From Welwitschia mirabilis (lineage: Eukaryota > Gnetophyta > Gnetopsida > Welwitschiales), in contig JBOZIK010000001.1 in NCBI GenBank assembly GCA_051453625.1, positions 207,833,521 through 207,897,520 of the forward strand: a stretch of 64,000 nt of DNA, written 5' to 3'. The translations under genes were made by a program, and so were the position numbers. Under the pieces are notes generated by a model that saw only the letters and a list, made by a program, of their open reading frames with translations, was not told the DNA's origin and ran no database searches. Every line of letters begins with the position of its first letter. Within the stretch, counting starts at the first letter, position 1. This document shows, piece after piece, positions 12,156-23,764 of this stretch.

Positions 12156-14750
12156 ATGATAGAGACCTCTAATTTAAATGTAAATGTTAGAGTTAGAGAA
12201 TTAATAGATAAATGGAAATGTGAACTCCAAAAATTGTTTTACTTATCTCCTAATAAAAATGAGAAACTCATCTACTTCTAAATATAAGGATACTAAGACC
12301 ACTAGAGAATACTAGATGAAAAAATGAGAAACATAAAAAATTCTACAAATAATAATAAAAGGATCATTATAGAAACATTACTTAAAATAAGAGTTAAAAT
12401 GAGAAGAAATAATAAAATTTTTAAGAATAATGGAAATAGAACACTTAGAGAAATTTTTTGCAGAAAGAAGATGGGTAATACCAAATGATGTTGAGATTAG
12501 GAGTTGGGATCCTTCCTCTTTTTAACCATCTTATTTTTTCCCTTCTTCTTTATAATCTTTAATTAAAAATGAGAATGATGATTTTCAACATTTTAGAAAT
12601 TCTACCTTATCTAGTGAAACATCCTATAATCATTTTAATGGATACCAACTATCTCCCATAAATTATTATGAAGAAGATCCATCCCCATCAATCACTATGA
12701 AGAAGAAAAACCATCTTCCATAAACTATTATAAACAAAGAAATAACTATGTAAAAGAGATGATTTAAAAAATGAGAAATAGGCAAGAAAATAAAATTAAG
12801 AAAATATAAATTATGCTTGAGATATTTCAAGTAAATTTATTATAAAATCAACTATCTCAAGATTCGTTTGCAACTTAGACCTATCCTACTACTTCTCACC
12901 TTAAAAAAATGAAGAGAACTTAGAAATAAGTAACAATGAATTAACTTGCAACATCCCACTTTTTAAAAGATGGATAAATGAAGAACAATGATGATTCAAC
13001 TCCATTATTTAATATATAAATTAAGATTATTTATTAGATGATGATATACTAGATTATAATTCCATTTACTTTCTATTAGAAAATAAAGATAAAAGAAAGA
13101 AATTAATTCAAGAGAAATCTAAAAATTCTTGAATTTTAGGATGAAGATAATGATCAAATTTTTTTTTATAATAAATCTAATAAATTGAAAAATGATAACA
13201 TGTCACAAAATGATGAGGAAGATGAGGAATAAGATGATGATAATGATATTGATATACTAGATTATATTCCTAGTTTTCACTTTCCTTGTGATGAGGATGA
13301 AGGAATTGAACCTTTAAAAGAAGTCCAATATACAAGATTAATAGAGAATTTATGTAATGAAGAAAAATTAATGGATAATTTACACAATGAAAAGAGTTAT
13401 CCAAATCTATCATCCAGATGATAGCCCTAGATGATAGTTAATAACAGTATTTCAATGACAAATAATGAAGATTACAATTTAAAATTAACTGAATTGCCCA
13501 ATGGAGAAAAGGAAGAATCAACTCAAGAAATATCAAAACATTTTCCATCATATAATAAAGATAATGAGCGCCTTTCTTTTTATGATTTTTTTAATGATCA
13601 TTTGATGAATTTACCAACATAGATAATGATAATAATCCTTAACAAAACAATAATGAGTATAATAATAAAGAGGAAAATATGGTCAACGAATTTAACCAAA
13701 TAATGATGAAGTCAATAATGAGGAGAAGAGGAGTAGAGAAGAACCTATAGAAAATCAACTAAACTTAATGAAGAATAGACTTATTCTTTCTAATATTAAA
13801 ATTCAACATAAAGAGTCTAAACATTTTTCCCCATTTCTTTCACTTATGCTTTCATGTAAAACTCTAAGTAACATCTCTTCTGTTGCTTCTAATACATTAT
13901 CTTGTGATCTTGATAAGGATAAAATTTCTCCCTCTCTAATTTAAATATTTAAGTAATTCTTTAAATCACATTTCTCTCCTTAATTTAATGAAACACTAAC
14001 CTTGAGGAATATACTTCTAAAATCTCTCCATTTATTCCTTTTAAAACTTTATGTGATACAAAAAGTAACATCTTTACCTCTTGTATTAATTCTACTTTAC
14101 CTTGTGCCTTTAATGATTTCTCTTTTCAAAAGTAAAACTTGGGATGTCTTGGAACTCTAAATTGGAGTAAATCTTATCTTCTTGATCCTAATCCATTCTT
14201 AGAACTAAATATTAAGGATATTTTTAATATGTTAAACCTATCTTATTATTCATTCTAAGAAGTTTCTTCAAAAACCATGGATTCTTAATAACACCATTAA
14301 TTTCTACCTTGTTTAATTTTAAATTTTGAATGAAATCTATGTTTTAAATTCTTTACATTATGAGTTTGATAAGAGATTGTCTTTCCATGAATTACATGAA
14401 TTTTTTATCTCTTATATCACTAATAAATCTTATGAAGATAAGATGCCATTTAATCATGATAATTGAAAAAATCTTTATCTCCTTAATGAAATTCCATATC
14501 TTGATTTGAATAATAGAAAGTTTTTTGATCTTACTGGATAATATAAATAGCCTTCAAATACTTCTTTAAGTAGTTACTTGCATGCATTATATAATGGTAA
14601 TTATGACTTATATCATTTCAATAAGAGATTATTTTTCAATAAAATTTATCATTCTTCATCTCTTGTTTATAATCTAAAATTTATGCTATCAAATTTTTAT
14701 CCTTTTATTATTTTTACCTCTAATTGATTTTATTGAAAAATGATTGTATA
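12156..14750 (+). pseudogene. Gag-side coding region of Gypsy element B, decayed
   Basis: Begins with ATG and a MIETS start matching the gag start of element D (42006). Near 12437 it reads RTLREIF, like the RTLRE block found early in Athila/Tat gag proteins. Further on there is a long low-complexity acidic stretch rich in Asp, Glu and Asn (about 13190-13660), including the open piece 13431-13622, and then a hydrophobic/aromatic region up to 14735 (for example SSYLHALYNGNYDLYHF) that I do not recognise. It could be a divergent gag or an additional reading frame of the Tat/Ogre kind. No zinc knuckle, protease or RT is visible. Stops and frameshifts are frequent. Confidence 0.5.
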
Positions 14751-15002
14751 CTTTTTATGTTTTCTTAATTAATTAATATTTGATTTGATCCTTTTTTTTT
14801 TTGAGAAAGTACAATACCCTGGGACCATATCTTTATGAAATAAACATTTATTTTTATTTATTTTAAATGAAGTATTTAATAGAATTTAGGATTTGAATAA
14901 AATTTATTTCTCTAATACTTTTATTTGCTTTGGTATATTCTTTTGATTTTATCTTAGTATGTTTTTTGTCCTTGGTTTGATTTTTATTTTTTACACAACA
15001 AG
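14751..15002 (+). other. Short unassigned stretch within element B
   Basis: AT-rich sequence linking the gag-side region to the integrase tail. The internal deletion that removed protease, RT, RNase H and the integrase core must lie here or nearby. Confidence 0.4.
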
Positions 15003-15130
15003 TTAACCTCTCGATGGTTAGGTCCTTATCTTTTAAAAAAAGTACATTTTAATGACTTAGTGGAGATTTCCGATTTGGATACTAAGGAAATTTAAAAAAA
15101 GGACAAATATTAAAATTACATGAGTCACTT
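15003..15130 (+). pseudogene. Integrase C-terminal tail of Gypsy element B
   Basis: One frame reads SRWLGPYLLKKVHFNDLVEI then SDLDTKEI, stop, KKDKY, matching the Athila/Tat integrase tail of the form SRWxGPF..K.V.P.G.VEI..L.TG..FKVNGQRLKHY. The stop falls where the family has Phe or Gln. This is the only pol part left in element B and joins the 3' region across the nested insertion. Confidence 0.75.
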
Positions 15131-15153
15131 ATTGATCAAACCTTTCACATGCT

Positions 15154-15158
15154 AGAAG
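15154..15158 (+). repeat. Target-site duplication, left (AGAAG)
   Basis: AGAAG directly before the TG start of the 5' LTR at 15159; identical to 18334-18338 directly after the 3' LTR. Confidence 0.85.
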
Positions 15159-15407
15159 TGAAGAGTATATTATTATCTTTTAAAATAAATAACACAATAG
15201 AGTTGTCCACATGTTATGTCTTATTTAGTTTATTTTAACTACTTTATATTTATTTAAGGAATTAGATCTATTCTATATGGATGTAATCCCCTATTATTGG
15301 ATTATACTATAGTATAAAAGTGCATGATTAAAAAAATAAAATTGAAATTGGTAGTTTATTAGTTAATCTCTCAAAATCTCCATCTTCTTAACACACCTGC
15401 ATTCACA
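15159..15407 (+). repeat. 5' LTR of TR-GAG1
   Basis: Starts TGAAGAG and ends TGCATTCACA. Aligned with the 3' LTR along its whole length; a clear shared block is ATTAGTTAATCTCT near the end. A TATA-like ACTATAGTATAAAAG lies near 15306-15320, a plausible element promoter. Confidence 0.85.
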
Positions 15408-15409
15408 AT

Positions 15410-15421
15410 TAGTATCAGAGC
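15410..15421 (+). promoter_or_regulatory. Primer binding site of TR-GAG1
   Basis: TAGTATCAGAGC, 11 of 12 bases equal to the plant Copia initiator-Met tRNA primer site, two bases after the LTR end. Confidence 0.85.
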
Positions 15422-17030
15422 GAAACCTAAAAGGCTTTTCAATGGTTGCAGAAATTTTTAATGATTTTATATCAATGTTAAATCCACCTAATTCATTACG
15501 TCTATAATTATGTGATGAGGCATTAACAACTTCTTTTTCTCATCCTACTACATAATAAACTTTTGTAGACAAAATGTAGGTGAACTATTGCACATTCCTT
15601 CTACAAAATTTACAAATAAGTACATATGAAGAGTCAGCACTCACATAAAATACATTTCATCCATGATCAGCAAATCTTATTTAAGTAAAGCCTTTATATG
15701 TGTAACAACAGACTAGAAGTACATCACAATAGAATCACTATTCCCCCTTCTCATCGAAGGCTTAAAAGAAGTCCCTAGCAGAAAGTGATGTAGTTTCTTC
15801 AAGAAATAATAAAATACCTATAAGGAACATGTAGCTGGGCCATGATCTTAAGGCACTAATCATTCTATAGTGTCTCTCTCATGATGAAATGCCCTTCATC
15901 TAAAACTATATTACTCATCATGTGGTACTTGTTGAGCTCCTTTGACACCTTCTAAATAACTTGAATAATCACCACAGTAGATTTCTTACCTTAACTTGTT
16001 ATATCTAGTGGTACATGTGATATCTCATTACTCTTTCTCTTTCAAAAATAAATCTTGTTCTCATAAAAGTTGTTAGAAAAAAAAATGAACATACAGTCAT
16101 TGATTATTCTTACTATGAATTAAAAAATCTCTATGATCCAATCAAATATCAAAGATCTACTAAAGCATTCCTTTCTCATCACGAACATCTCCAACATGAA
16201 AGGTGTTCAAGAATTCATAAAAATTATTATGGAAGAAGCCAAATAAAAACTTCTATTCACTAGATAATGTGTTGTAAACAATAGAGCTAGTCTATTTGAT
16301 GTGACATTAGGCTTTCTAAGTGATACCTCTATTGAAAGCATGATTCTCATGCTTATCTAAAATGCTAGATATTTGTAATAAAACATGAGGTTTAAAAAGG
16401 AGCAATCACTTGCATCATCTTTTAAAGGACACTTTCATGAAGTTAAGTAAGTGGATTGAGTTCACCAAGGACTTGCATGACATCTACTTAAGTATTTACT
16501 TTGATAACATCAATGGTGATGTGGCAGTTGCTTCAAGCCTCACTGGCTTTAACATAGAGGCCTTTTTAAGATGTACTAGTGTTGACTTACTAGTGAATCT
16601 TGAGGATCAATTAAAGATCAATTTTCACATCCTTGTTAATCGATGCCTATCACATTGAATTTTTAAAATGTACTTGAATTATGAGCCATGCTTAAAATCA
16701 TAAGCCTACCTAATATTTAAGCTAAAGAATCAAGCTTTAGAATATTTAAAATTCTCAAAAAAATTAAAAAATCCTTTTCTGATATTTCTTTTTTTCTTAC
16801 TTATTTTTGCAACCTTTTGTATGAGAAAATTAAGCATTTTTTATGTCTTTGTATAAGAAAGACAAAGAAAAATAATAAAATTTACAATATTGGAGGGGTA
16901 AGAAAGGAGAGAAAGGGCATACATTATCCATTACATATAATCTATGGCTTGAAAAATTTAAAGAAAAGAAAGATTAAATTTATCAATTCCTGCCTCACAT
17001 CGCTCGGTAAGCTAAATTGAAATGGAAAAG
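15422..17030 (+). other. Leader of TR-GAG1 with an unrecognised open stretch
   Basis: About 1.6 kb between primer site and gag. It is less AT-rich than its surroundings in places. The open stretch 16410-16658 (82 codons) contains the segments KLSKWIEFTKDLHDIYLS and AVASSLTGFNIEAFLRC, which look protein-like but match nothing I recognise. It could be a remnant of captured host sequence, a decayed extra reading frame or chance. The TR-GAG2 leader shows no obvious similarity by eye. Confidence 0.35.
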
Positions 17031-17034
17031 ATAA

Positions 17035-17800
17035 ATTAAAATTTAATTAAAAAACTTCCATACTTAGCAAGTTAAAATGAAACCATTGCTAATTAATAAA
17101 GGTCTACGAAATGTAATTAGTGGTAAATATCTTAAGCCATCAGATGTTAAGATATTAATGATTGAGAAGATATAGATTAAGAAGCATTATAATTAATTAG
17201 TCTAAGTCTTAAAGATGATTATCTCAGTCACATTGATTTAAGTTATTTAGTCACATTGATTTAAGTAAAACATCAAAATAGGTATGGGATGAATTAAATA
17301 AGCTATTTGGATCAAGTGGAAATGAAGTTAAGTAGGATTGAAAACATCAAGTTTATAACTAAAAGTTTATAGAATCGAGAGAGATGAATTGACATATTAA
17401 TTATTTCAAATTACTCTTGATACAACTCATAATAGTAAATTCAAAGACTAAATATGATGATGCATAATTCATATTTCTAAGTAGCCTTTTAGAATCATAT
17501 AAGCATATTGTATTTACTCTGAAAAATATTTCATGTCCTTTGAAAAGCACAATTTCAACTCTTATTGATGAATCAAGGAAAATTAATGAAAATGAATAAA
17601 ATAGTACTTTGGTCTCAAATAAACAAAGGTTTCGAAGACAATTAAGTAAAGAAAAAACTTGCTGGCATTATAAGAAAAGAAAACATACAACAGTAAATTA
17701 CTTTAATCAAGCATATGATCTTCTTAATGCAAAGTTAAAATCAATATTTATGATCATAGAAGATAATAATAACTCAAAGCATGAAAACTAATATAATCAA
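17035..17800 (+). pseudogene. Copia-type gag of TR-GAG1, decayed
   Basis: Translation in shifting frames gives FHT, stop, QVKMKPLLINKGLRNVISG, then KTSK, stop, VWDELNKLFGSSG, then FLSSLLESYKHIVFTLKN and ISTLIDESRK, matching the order of blocks in Copia gag (UBN2 family: FHTWQVKM, WDELxxLFG, LxSLPESYxHFV). The nucleocapsid zinc knuckle near 17665-17710 is CWHYKKRKHTTVNYF, in which only the first Cys and the His of the C-C-H-C set remain; both other cysteines are Tyr, consistent with G-to-A change. The gene ends about 280 bases before the 3' LTR, leaving no room for pol. Confidence 0.8.
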
Positions 17801-18077
17801 AAAGAAGTTAAAGTAGGAGGATTCTAAATCAAAGTTCATGTATTTCAGTGCATCATCAATAGTATATCAGTATGTCACATCAGTGTTATTATTTTTTGAT
17901 ACACCATCATTAGCATTGTAATGGCCATCAAAAATATTAATTATAGTATTTTGATGTTGTTGTATGCCTTGTGAGTTTCATACTTCACTATCATTTTGAA
18001 CTTGGGACTCTATCTCAGTACTTGCTTAGCATAATTCAAATTTTATGCCAAGGCTTTTGCAAGATCTAGTCTTAACA

Positions 18078-18333
18078 TGAAAGAGGGATTTAAAGTTATC
18101 TTTAAAAATAAATAATACAATGGGGATGCCCCACGTGCTATGTTTTATTTAGTTTATTTTAATTGATTTCTATTTATTTAAGAAATTATATTCATTCTTT
18201 ATGGATCTAATACTCTATTATTGGATTACGCTATAATATAAATATGCATGATTAAAAGAAAAATAAAATTTATCTTAGTATTTTATTAGTTAATCTCTTA
18301 AATCTCCCTCTTCCCAACACCCCTGCATTCATA
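18078..18333 (+). repeat. 3' LTR of TR-GAG1
   Basis: Starts TGAAAGAGGGA and ends TGCATTCATA, where the terminal CA has become TA. Aligns with 15159-15407. Includes the block ACAATGGGGATGCC that is also recognisable in the TR-GAG2 LTR. Confidence 0.85.
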
Positions 18334-18338
18334 AGAAG
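18334..18338 (+). repeat. Target-site duplication, right (AGAAG)
   Basis: Identical to 15154-15158; confirms insertion of TR-GAG1 into element B and that the element ends are correctly placed. Confidence 0.85.
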
Positions 18339-20768
18339 CACTTTCTTTAGAAGTCCTCTTATCGTTATCTAAATTCTTCCTTAGCTGATTCTTTTAGTGG
18401 ATGTATACTATCACTTGAACATCTTTAACTTAATTTATGTTTTACTTGATGAAGTTACTAGGGCTAGTAATTTTTACTTGGATATTTTAAAGTGATAAGA
18501 TTGGATTCACCTAATATTAAGACATTTAAATGTCTATGAACTTCATTTTAAAGGAAGATGCTTTGGATTTTTGTATTTCTCTCAATGGTATGAGACTTTA
18601 GTAATTTGATGATGTTCTTCTTGTTTTTCATCTCATTTTTTGCTTCATCTTAAATATTATGTGATCATATGGAATTTATTTTTAAAAAAATAGAATTAAG
18701 AAATAATAATCATGTTCTCTTATACTTATGCTAAATACATGGTCACCATGATGTCCCCTTACACTGAAGCAAATTTTCCCAAAAGGGACTTTTTGATAGT
18801 GCTGGTAGCTGTGAGAACTCCACTTGGGGGTCAATTAACCATGATTCATGGGTCCTTATTTCCCTGACTATTATTACACTCCCTTCATCATGGAAAAATA
18901 ATTATCATTTTGAAGCTACGAGATTAATGATGTTCCTGGTGTTAGAGATGTTGCTTATTTCTTGAAGTTATTGATCTTATAGTATTCTCACATGATCATT
19001 TAACTTTTAAGGATTTGGGTGTATCTTAGGGTGTCTATAGGTGAGTGCATTTCTTAGTAGCTTTTGATCTTATCATTTATTGATTAGAAACATTAGTTAC
19101 TTAACATCATCATAATCATTACCTATTATAGTGGTACTTTATGAAGTTCTTTGCATTATGTCATGCATCATTAATTAGGTGATTTTATGATTTCTTCCAA
19201 GGGAAATTATTAGGTTGGAATTTAGGGTAGGTACATAATCTTCTTCATGTTTCTAGTTGTCCATTTTTGTTTTATTTTCCTTAATTATTTTATTTGATAT
19301 TTCAAAATTATTTTTGTATTTTTTCATCACAAATACTTAGAACTTAATATTTAGTAGTTTTCTTGTTGGTTTTTAATTTTTTTCTTGTAGTTTTTATTTA
19401 TAGAAGTTAATTTTTTTAAAAAAATTATGTTGTTTTAGTTTATGATAATAATTTCTTCCATATATTTTTATTTTTCTTTTAAGTTTAGTTCTTTAATCTT
19501 CTTTTTGAGTTTCGACACATCTAATGATTTAGAATTCATGAAACATTTAATAATCTTCCTTAGCTTGGTGTATTATCATTACCCTATTTTGAATCCTCTT
19601 TTTCTCATCTTAAGTATTTCTTAAAATTCACCTCCTTTATCATGCCTTATTCATCACAATTCTTAGGCATTTCCCATCTTTGAAACTTTTTGATAATTTT
19701 CTTCAACCTCTATGATGTTATCTAAGCCTAACTTACTCTACTGGTGTTTCAATTTTTCTAATCCATTTTAAGGGCCCTGTCATGTAGCTTGTTGTCCAAA
19801 TGGTTAGGAAGGATAATACACTCATATTTTCTGAGCATAATCATTTTTATGTTTTATCTTTTTTAACCTATTTATAACCCTTCGTTTATGCAAAGACTAT
19901 TGCTTCAAAGCCTACCTATTTTGCTTACTTGTACTTCACTTGTATTTTCATCTTTTTACTTCTTATATTAATGTAATATGAGACATGTTGATTCACTGCG
20001 AGGAGGATAAAACATACTTTCTAGATATTTTTGAAATATTTTTAAATAGAAATTTTGAGGGTCATTTTTAAATTTTCATGATAAATATCTATATGTACTA
20101 ATCTAATTATGGTCACCTATTATTTAAGTGGTATGCATTATGGATATTATTTAGTAAAGCATGTACTTAATAGTAGAATAGCTATAAATTGTTCTTGTAA
20201 ATGCAACCCAAGCAATTTAGGAGACCATGAATGAAAGGAATAATGTTACAATTATTTTTGATGTATTTATCCTTATGGATTATGCTTTAAAACTCAGTGT
20301 TTTATTTATAAATATCATTTTTGAGTTATTATTTTTTTTCTATTATACATGCAAATGCACATCATTTATCTAAGTTATTATGATAATATCTTATGACGAT
20401 TATTTTGCATGAAATTAAATCTCTATTTTTTCAATGTGCTAAATGTTTTAAGTTAGGGGTTAATGCACTAGTAAGTGTTTTGATCTTGTTTTATGATAAG
20501 CACAAATTGTAGTCCTTTGATTTTATAGTCTGCTTTTCAAAAGCCTGTCACTCCCATAATCATTCGAATAACATGCTAAATGACATCATGGTCACACTAT
20601 ATGCCAAGTTAAAAACTTTATTTTATTAGATTTTGAAATTTAATCTTGCATACTGAGATTTCTTAACTTAATTTACATTTCCCTAGTTAGTGTTTATTTT
20701 AGCTAATTTGGCTCATAATTATAGTTGTTTACCTATTTTATTAGGGACTAACAAGGCTAAGTAAGGGG
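18339..20768 (+). other. 3' region of Gypsy element B with polypurine tract
   Basis: Non-coding region between integrase tail and 3' LTR. It aligns with element D downstream of its integrase (for example AGTGATAAGATTGGATTCA at 18491 with 47713, and the block around 18800 with 47970). It lacks the 1.2-kb decayed reading region present at 49720-50960 of element D. The purine tract AAGGCTAAGTAAGGGG at 20753-20768, directly before the LTR, matches AAGGCTAAGTGGAGGG of element D. The short open stretch 19442-19624 is hydrophobic and unassigned. Confidence 0.6.
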
Positions 20769-22071
20769 CCTATATTGTGATGCCAAGTTATATGTTTTTA
20801 ATGGAATATTTTTAATAGCTTTATAGGACATTTAGACATGTTTAAGTGGATCTTAATGATTATTAAGAGTCAAAGAGAAAATCATAGAAACATGTAATTA
20901 CCAACTTATTTGGAGGCATTTTAGATGATTTCTAATAATTTACATTCTAGGGATTTTTAATACTTCACATTTTAAGGAGGTGCTAATCATATATAAAGCC
21001 AAATTAACTTGATTAAATTAACTTGATTAAAGAGCTTTGGAAGACTATCATCTCCTTCATCATCTAGACAATAGTATGAATGATACCACTTATATGTCGA
21101 TAAGGGTGTTGATTATACTAAACATTAAAGCTGATGTGGAATCTCTCTTGATGTGGCATCATCCCCACCATCATCTTGACGATAGTCAGAATGACACCTA
21201 ATTTTAGTTAATGTACCAAACTTTACTAAACTTATATAATGTATCATTTGCTTTCTACATGCCATTAGGATTCCTACTGTATCTATTAGAGTTATTCTTT
21301 TTAGATTATTTTATTGTAATAAATATCTTCTTTACCCTCGCTTTGAGTTTTATTTCTCTAGCATCTAAAAATCTTGTAATGAGAGATTGAAGAATAGGAG
21401 GTATGTCCATTATTACAAAGAGGGGTCTTCCTTAGTGTCGGGCTATATATCCTTTATTGAGGTGTTGCTGCTTTGTAACAAGGATGTTGGTTCAACAATA
21501 ATGAAAAGTTTATTTTAGTTTTATTCATATGAATCTTTCTTATGATTTATCTTGATTATGATTCAATGATAGTTTCATAGTTGATACAGATCATGAGCGC
21601 AACCTTTATTAAGATTGAAATCTTTTGTTCAAGTTTTTCATTGCATTGCATTTTACATTTCATACCTTAAGAAATGCTTGTTTTCTATATTTTCTTTGAT
21701 GTAGTTGATAGCTTAGGTTGGTTAGGATTAGTGATAGTTTCCATAATTGATCTAGGTTATGCAGGGTCGATCTTTGTAATAGAAAGATTTGGTAGTTAGA
21801 TGAATATAGCATTTAGAGTAGTTTTCATTACATTACATTAGTCTATTTACTTTGCATTATTTTCTTTTGTTGTTCTTTTCATTTTGAATCTAAAAAAAAA
21901 AAAAAGAATACTTCATGTGAAATTAATTTTCTAACTTTAATCCTAGTGCCTTTGATGGATTTTGACATTTGGTTTAACCCCCATCTATACTAGTGTATGT
22001 GTTGTACAAGTATTTGTGATTAATAAGATTTATTCAAGGATTTAAAGATTGCATAAATATACACCACAATA
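20769..22071 (+). repeat. 3' LTR of Gypsy element B
   Basis: Follows the polypurine tract; aligns with the 5' LTR at 10104 and with both LTRs of element D. Shared landmarks are TGCCAAGTTATATG near its start, CATCATCTAGACAATAG near 21058, GAGGTGTTGCTGCTTTGTAACA near 21459 and the end near 22060. Confidence 0.75.
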
Positions 22072-23764
22072 ATAGTCTTGGACTTCACTTTGATACACCA
22101 TCAAAAAGAGACAAATATTATGTGAGATAAATGCACACTTACAAGTAACTCACACTTTTTTAAAGCATCTTAGAATTGTGAAACATGATGTTTAACATCA
22201 AGGACTTAGGATACTAAGCTAAGTAAGTACATACATGGGTAGGACAGAAGAGTGATAATCAGATCCACTTCAAAAAGGGCCTATATAAAACATATGTAAT
22301 GCAACCCATCTTGGTGATGAAATCTAAGTAGTGGAATGAAATTTATTAGAATTATCTTGATTTAGTTATCATTTGATAAATACACTACATAAATTTATGC
22401 ATTTAACTCTAATTATCATGGATATTTAGGTGCTTATTTATTTATAAACTATAAGTATAACTTCATTGCATTTATTTTATTGTAAACAATCATACATAGA
22501 AGAAAAGAAAAACATATATAATCATCATTTGGCATATTACAAAATAATTGCTTTTAAAAATATGATTATTAAATTTAAGACATTATAAACATATTATTTT
22601 CATTTCATATAATTATAACTTTCAAATAAATCATATTTTTACTCTATAGTTCTGCTTTAAAAAGAAATAGAAATATTCTAGACATAAGACTATGCTTCTC
22701 TTTAAACATCTTTCTCTAAGTTCATTTAGTAACTTTCTAAAATAATAGTACAATTAACAAAGAGAAAAATAGAATCACGAGAGGTAATGCTGGGTTAAAG
22801 TACATGTGTTTATAGAATTAACAAAGGAAATAAAAATGAAAATAAATAATTAAGTTGACTAGATTTCCAAAATGAAAACCATCATATATTGCTAAAAATA
22901 TTTATTAAAATCATATTAAATAAAGAAGAGGAAGATTTTAATACAAATGAGAAGTATTAATAAAATTATAAAATTAAAGCAACATGAAAGTATACCTTTC
23001 CTAAATAATTANNNNNNNNNNNNNNNNNNNNNNNNNNNNNNNNNNNNNNNNNNNNNNNNNNNNNNNNNNNNNNNNNNNNNNNNNNNNNNNNNNNNNNNNN
23101 NNNNNNNNNNNNNNNNNNNNNNNNNNNNNNNNNNNNNNNNNNNNNNNNNNNNNNNNNNNNNNNNNNNNNNNNNNNNNNNNNNNNNNNNNNNNNNNNNNNN
23201 NNNNNNNNNNNNNNNNNNNNNNNNNNNNNNNNNNNNNNNNNNNNNNNNNNNNNNNNNNNNNNNNNNNNNNNNNNNNNNNNNNNNNNNNNNNNNNNNNNNN
23301 NNNNNNNNNNNNNNNNNNNNNNNNNNNNNNNNNNNNNNNNNNNNNNNNNNNNNNNNNNNNNNNNNNNNNNNNNNNNNNNNNNNNNNNNNNNNNNNNNNNN
23401 NNNNNNNNNNNNNNNNNNNNNNNNNNNNNNNNNNNNNNNNNNNNNNNNNNNNNNNNNNNNNNNNNNNNNNNNNNNNNNNNNNNNNNNNNNNNNNNNNNNN
23501 NTATAAAATTAAAGCAACATGAAAGTATACCTTTCCTAAATAATTATCTAGTCAAACTTCACTTATGCTAAAATAGAAAATCCACTTACTCTTCAAGAAT
23601 ATAAATTATGCTTAATCAAAGAAAATTTAATAACAATGATATAAAATGAAATTGAGTTAATTATTATACACTTTAAAAATAAGTTATTATATATTTATTA
23701 AACTAGGATCATTTTGTAACTTTTAGAAATTAACTTTATAAAATTTAAATATCCATAAATACAT
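22072..23764. other. Unassigned AT-rich DNA containing an assembly gap
   Basis: No coding region recognised. The stretch is interrupted by 490 N at 23012-23501. It may include the start of repeat E, but the second E copy is cut by a gap at the matching place, so this cannot be tested by eye. Confidence 0.45.
22967..23546. other. Assembly gap (490 N) flanked by an exact 45-bp direct repeat
   Basis: Positions 22967-23011 and 23502-23546 are identical over 45 bases (start TATAAAATTAAAGC, end CTAAATAATTA), one at each edge of the N run 23012-23501. The sequence probably exists once and was placed on both sides of a false gap, or a true tandem duplication could not be assembled. Confidence 0.9.

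Larger units (their letters stand above)
15159..18333 (+). mobile_element. TR-GAG1: gag-only Copia-type LTR element nested in Gypsy element B
   Basis: A 3.2-kb element with two LTRs of about 250 bases (15159-15407 and 18078-18333), flanked by the 5-bp duplication AGAAG. An initiator-Met primer site follows the 5' LTR. Inside are a long leader and one decayed Copia gag gene close to the 3' LTR; no protease, integrase, RT or RNase H trace was found. TR-GAG2 (25589-28330) has the same LTR family, gag type and layout, so the pol-less structure was probably inherited rather than produced by separate deletions. Such elements would depend on enzymes of an autonomous Copia element. The LTRs differ at many positions, so the insertion is old. 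Confidence 0.85.
10104..22071 (+). mobile_element. Gypsy element B, Athila/Tat type, with pol deleted and a nested element
   Basis: Two LTRs of the same family (10104-11330 and 20769-22071) enclose a leader, a gag-side region (12156-14750), the C-terminal tail of integrase (15003-15130) and a 3' region ending in a polypurine tract. Protease, RT, RNase H and the integrase core are missing. LTR, leader, gag start (MIETS) and 3' region align with the full-length element D at 40039-52630. A gag-only Copia-type element is inserted at 15159-18333. The whole element is heavily mutated. Its outer ends are accurate to about 10 bases and no target duplication could be confirmed. Confidence 0.75.

Noticed and set aside
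22947-23522. 191-codon open frame across the 490-N gap
   Set aside because: Almost entirely N; the frame exists only because unknown bases produce no stops.
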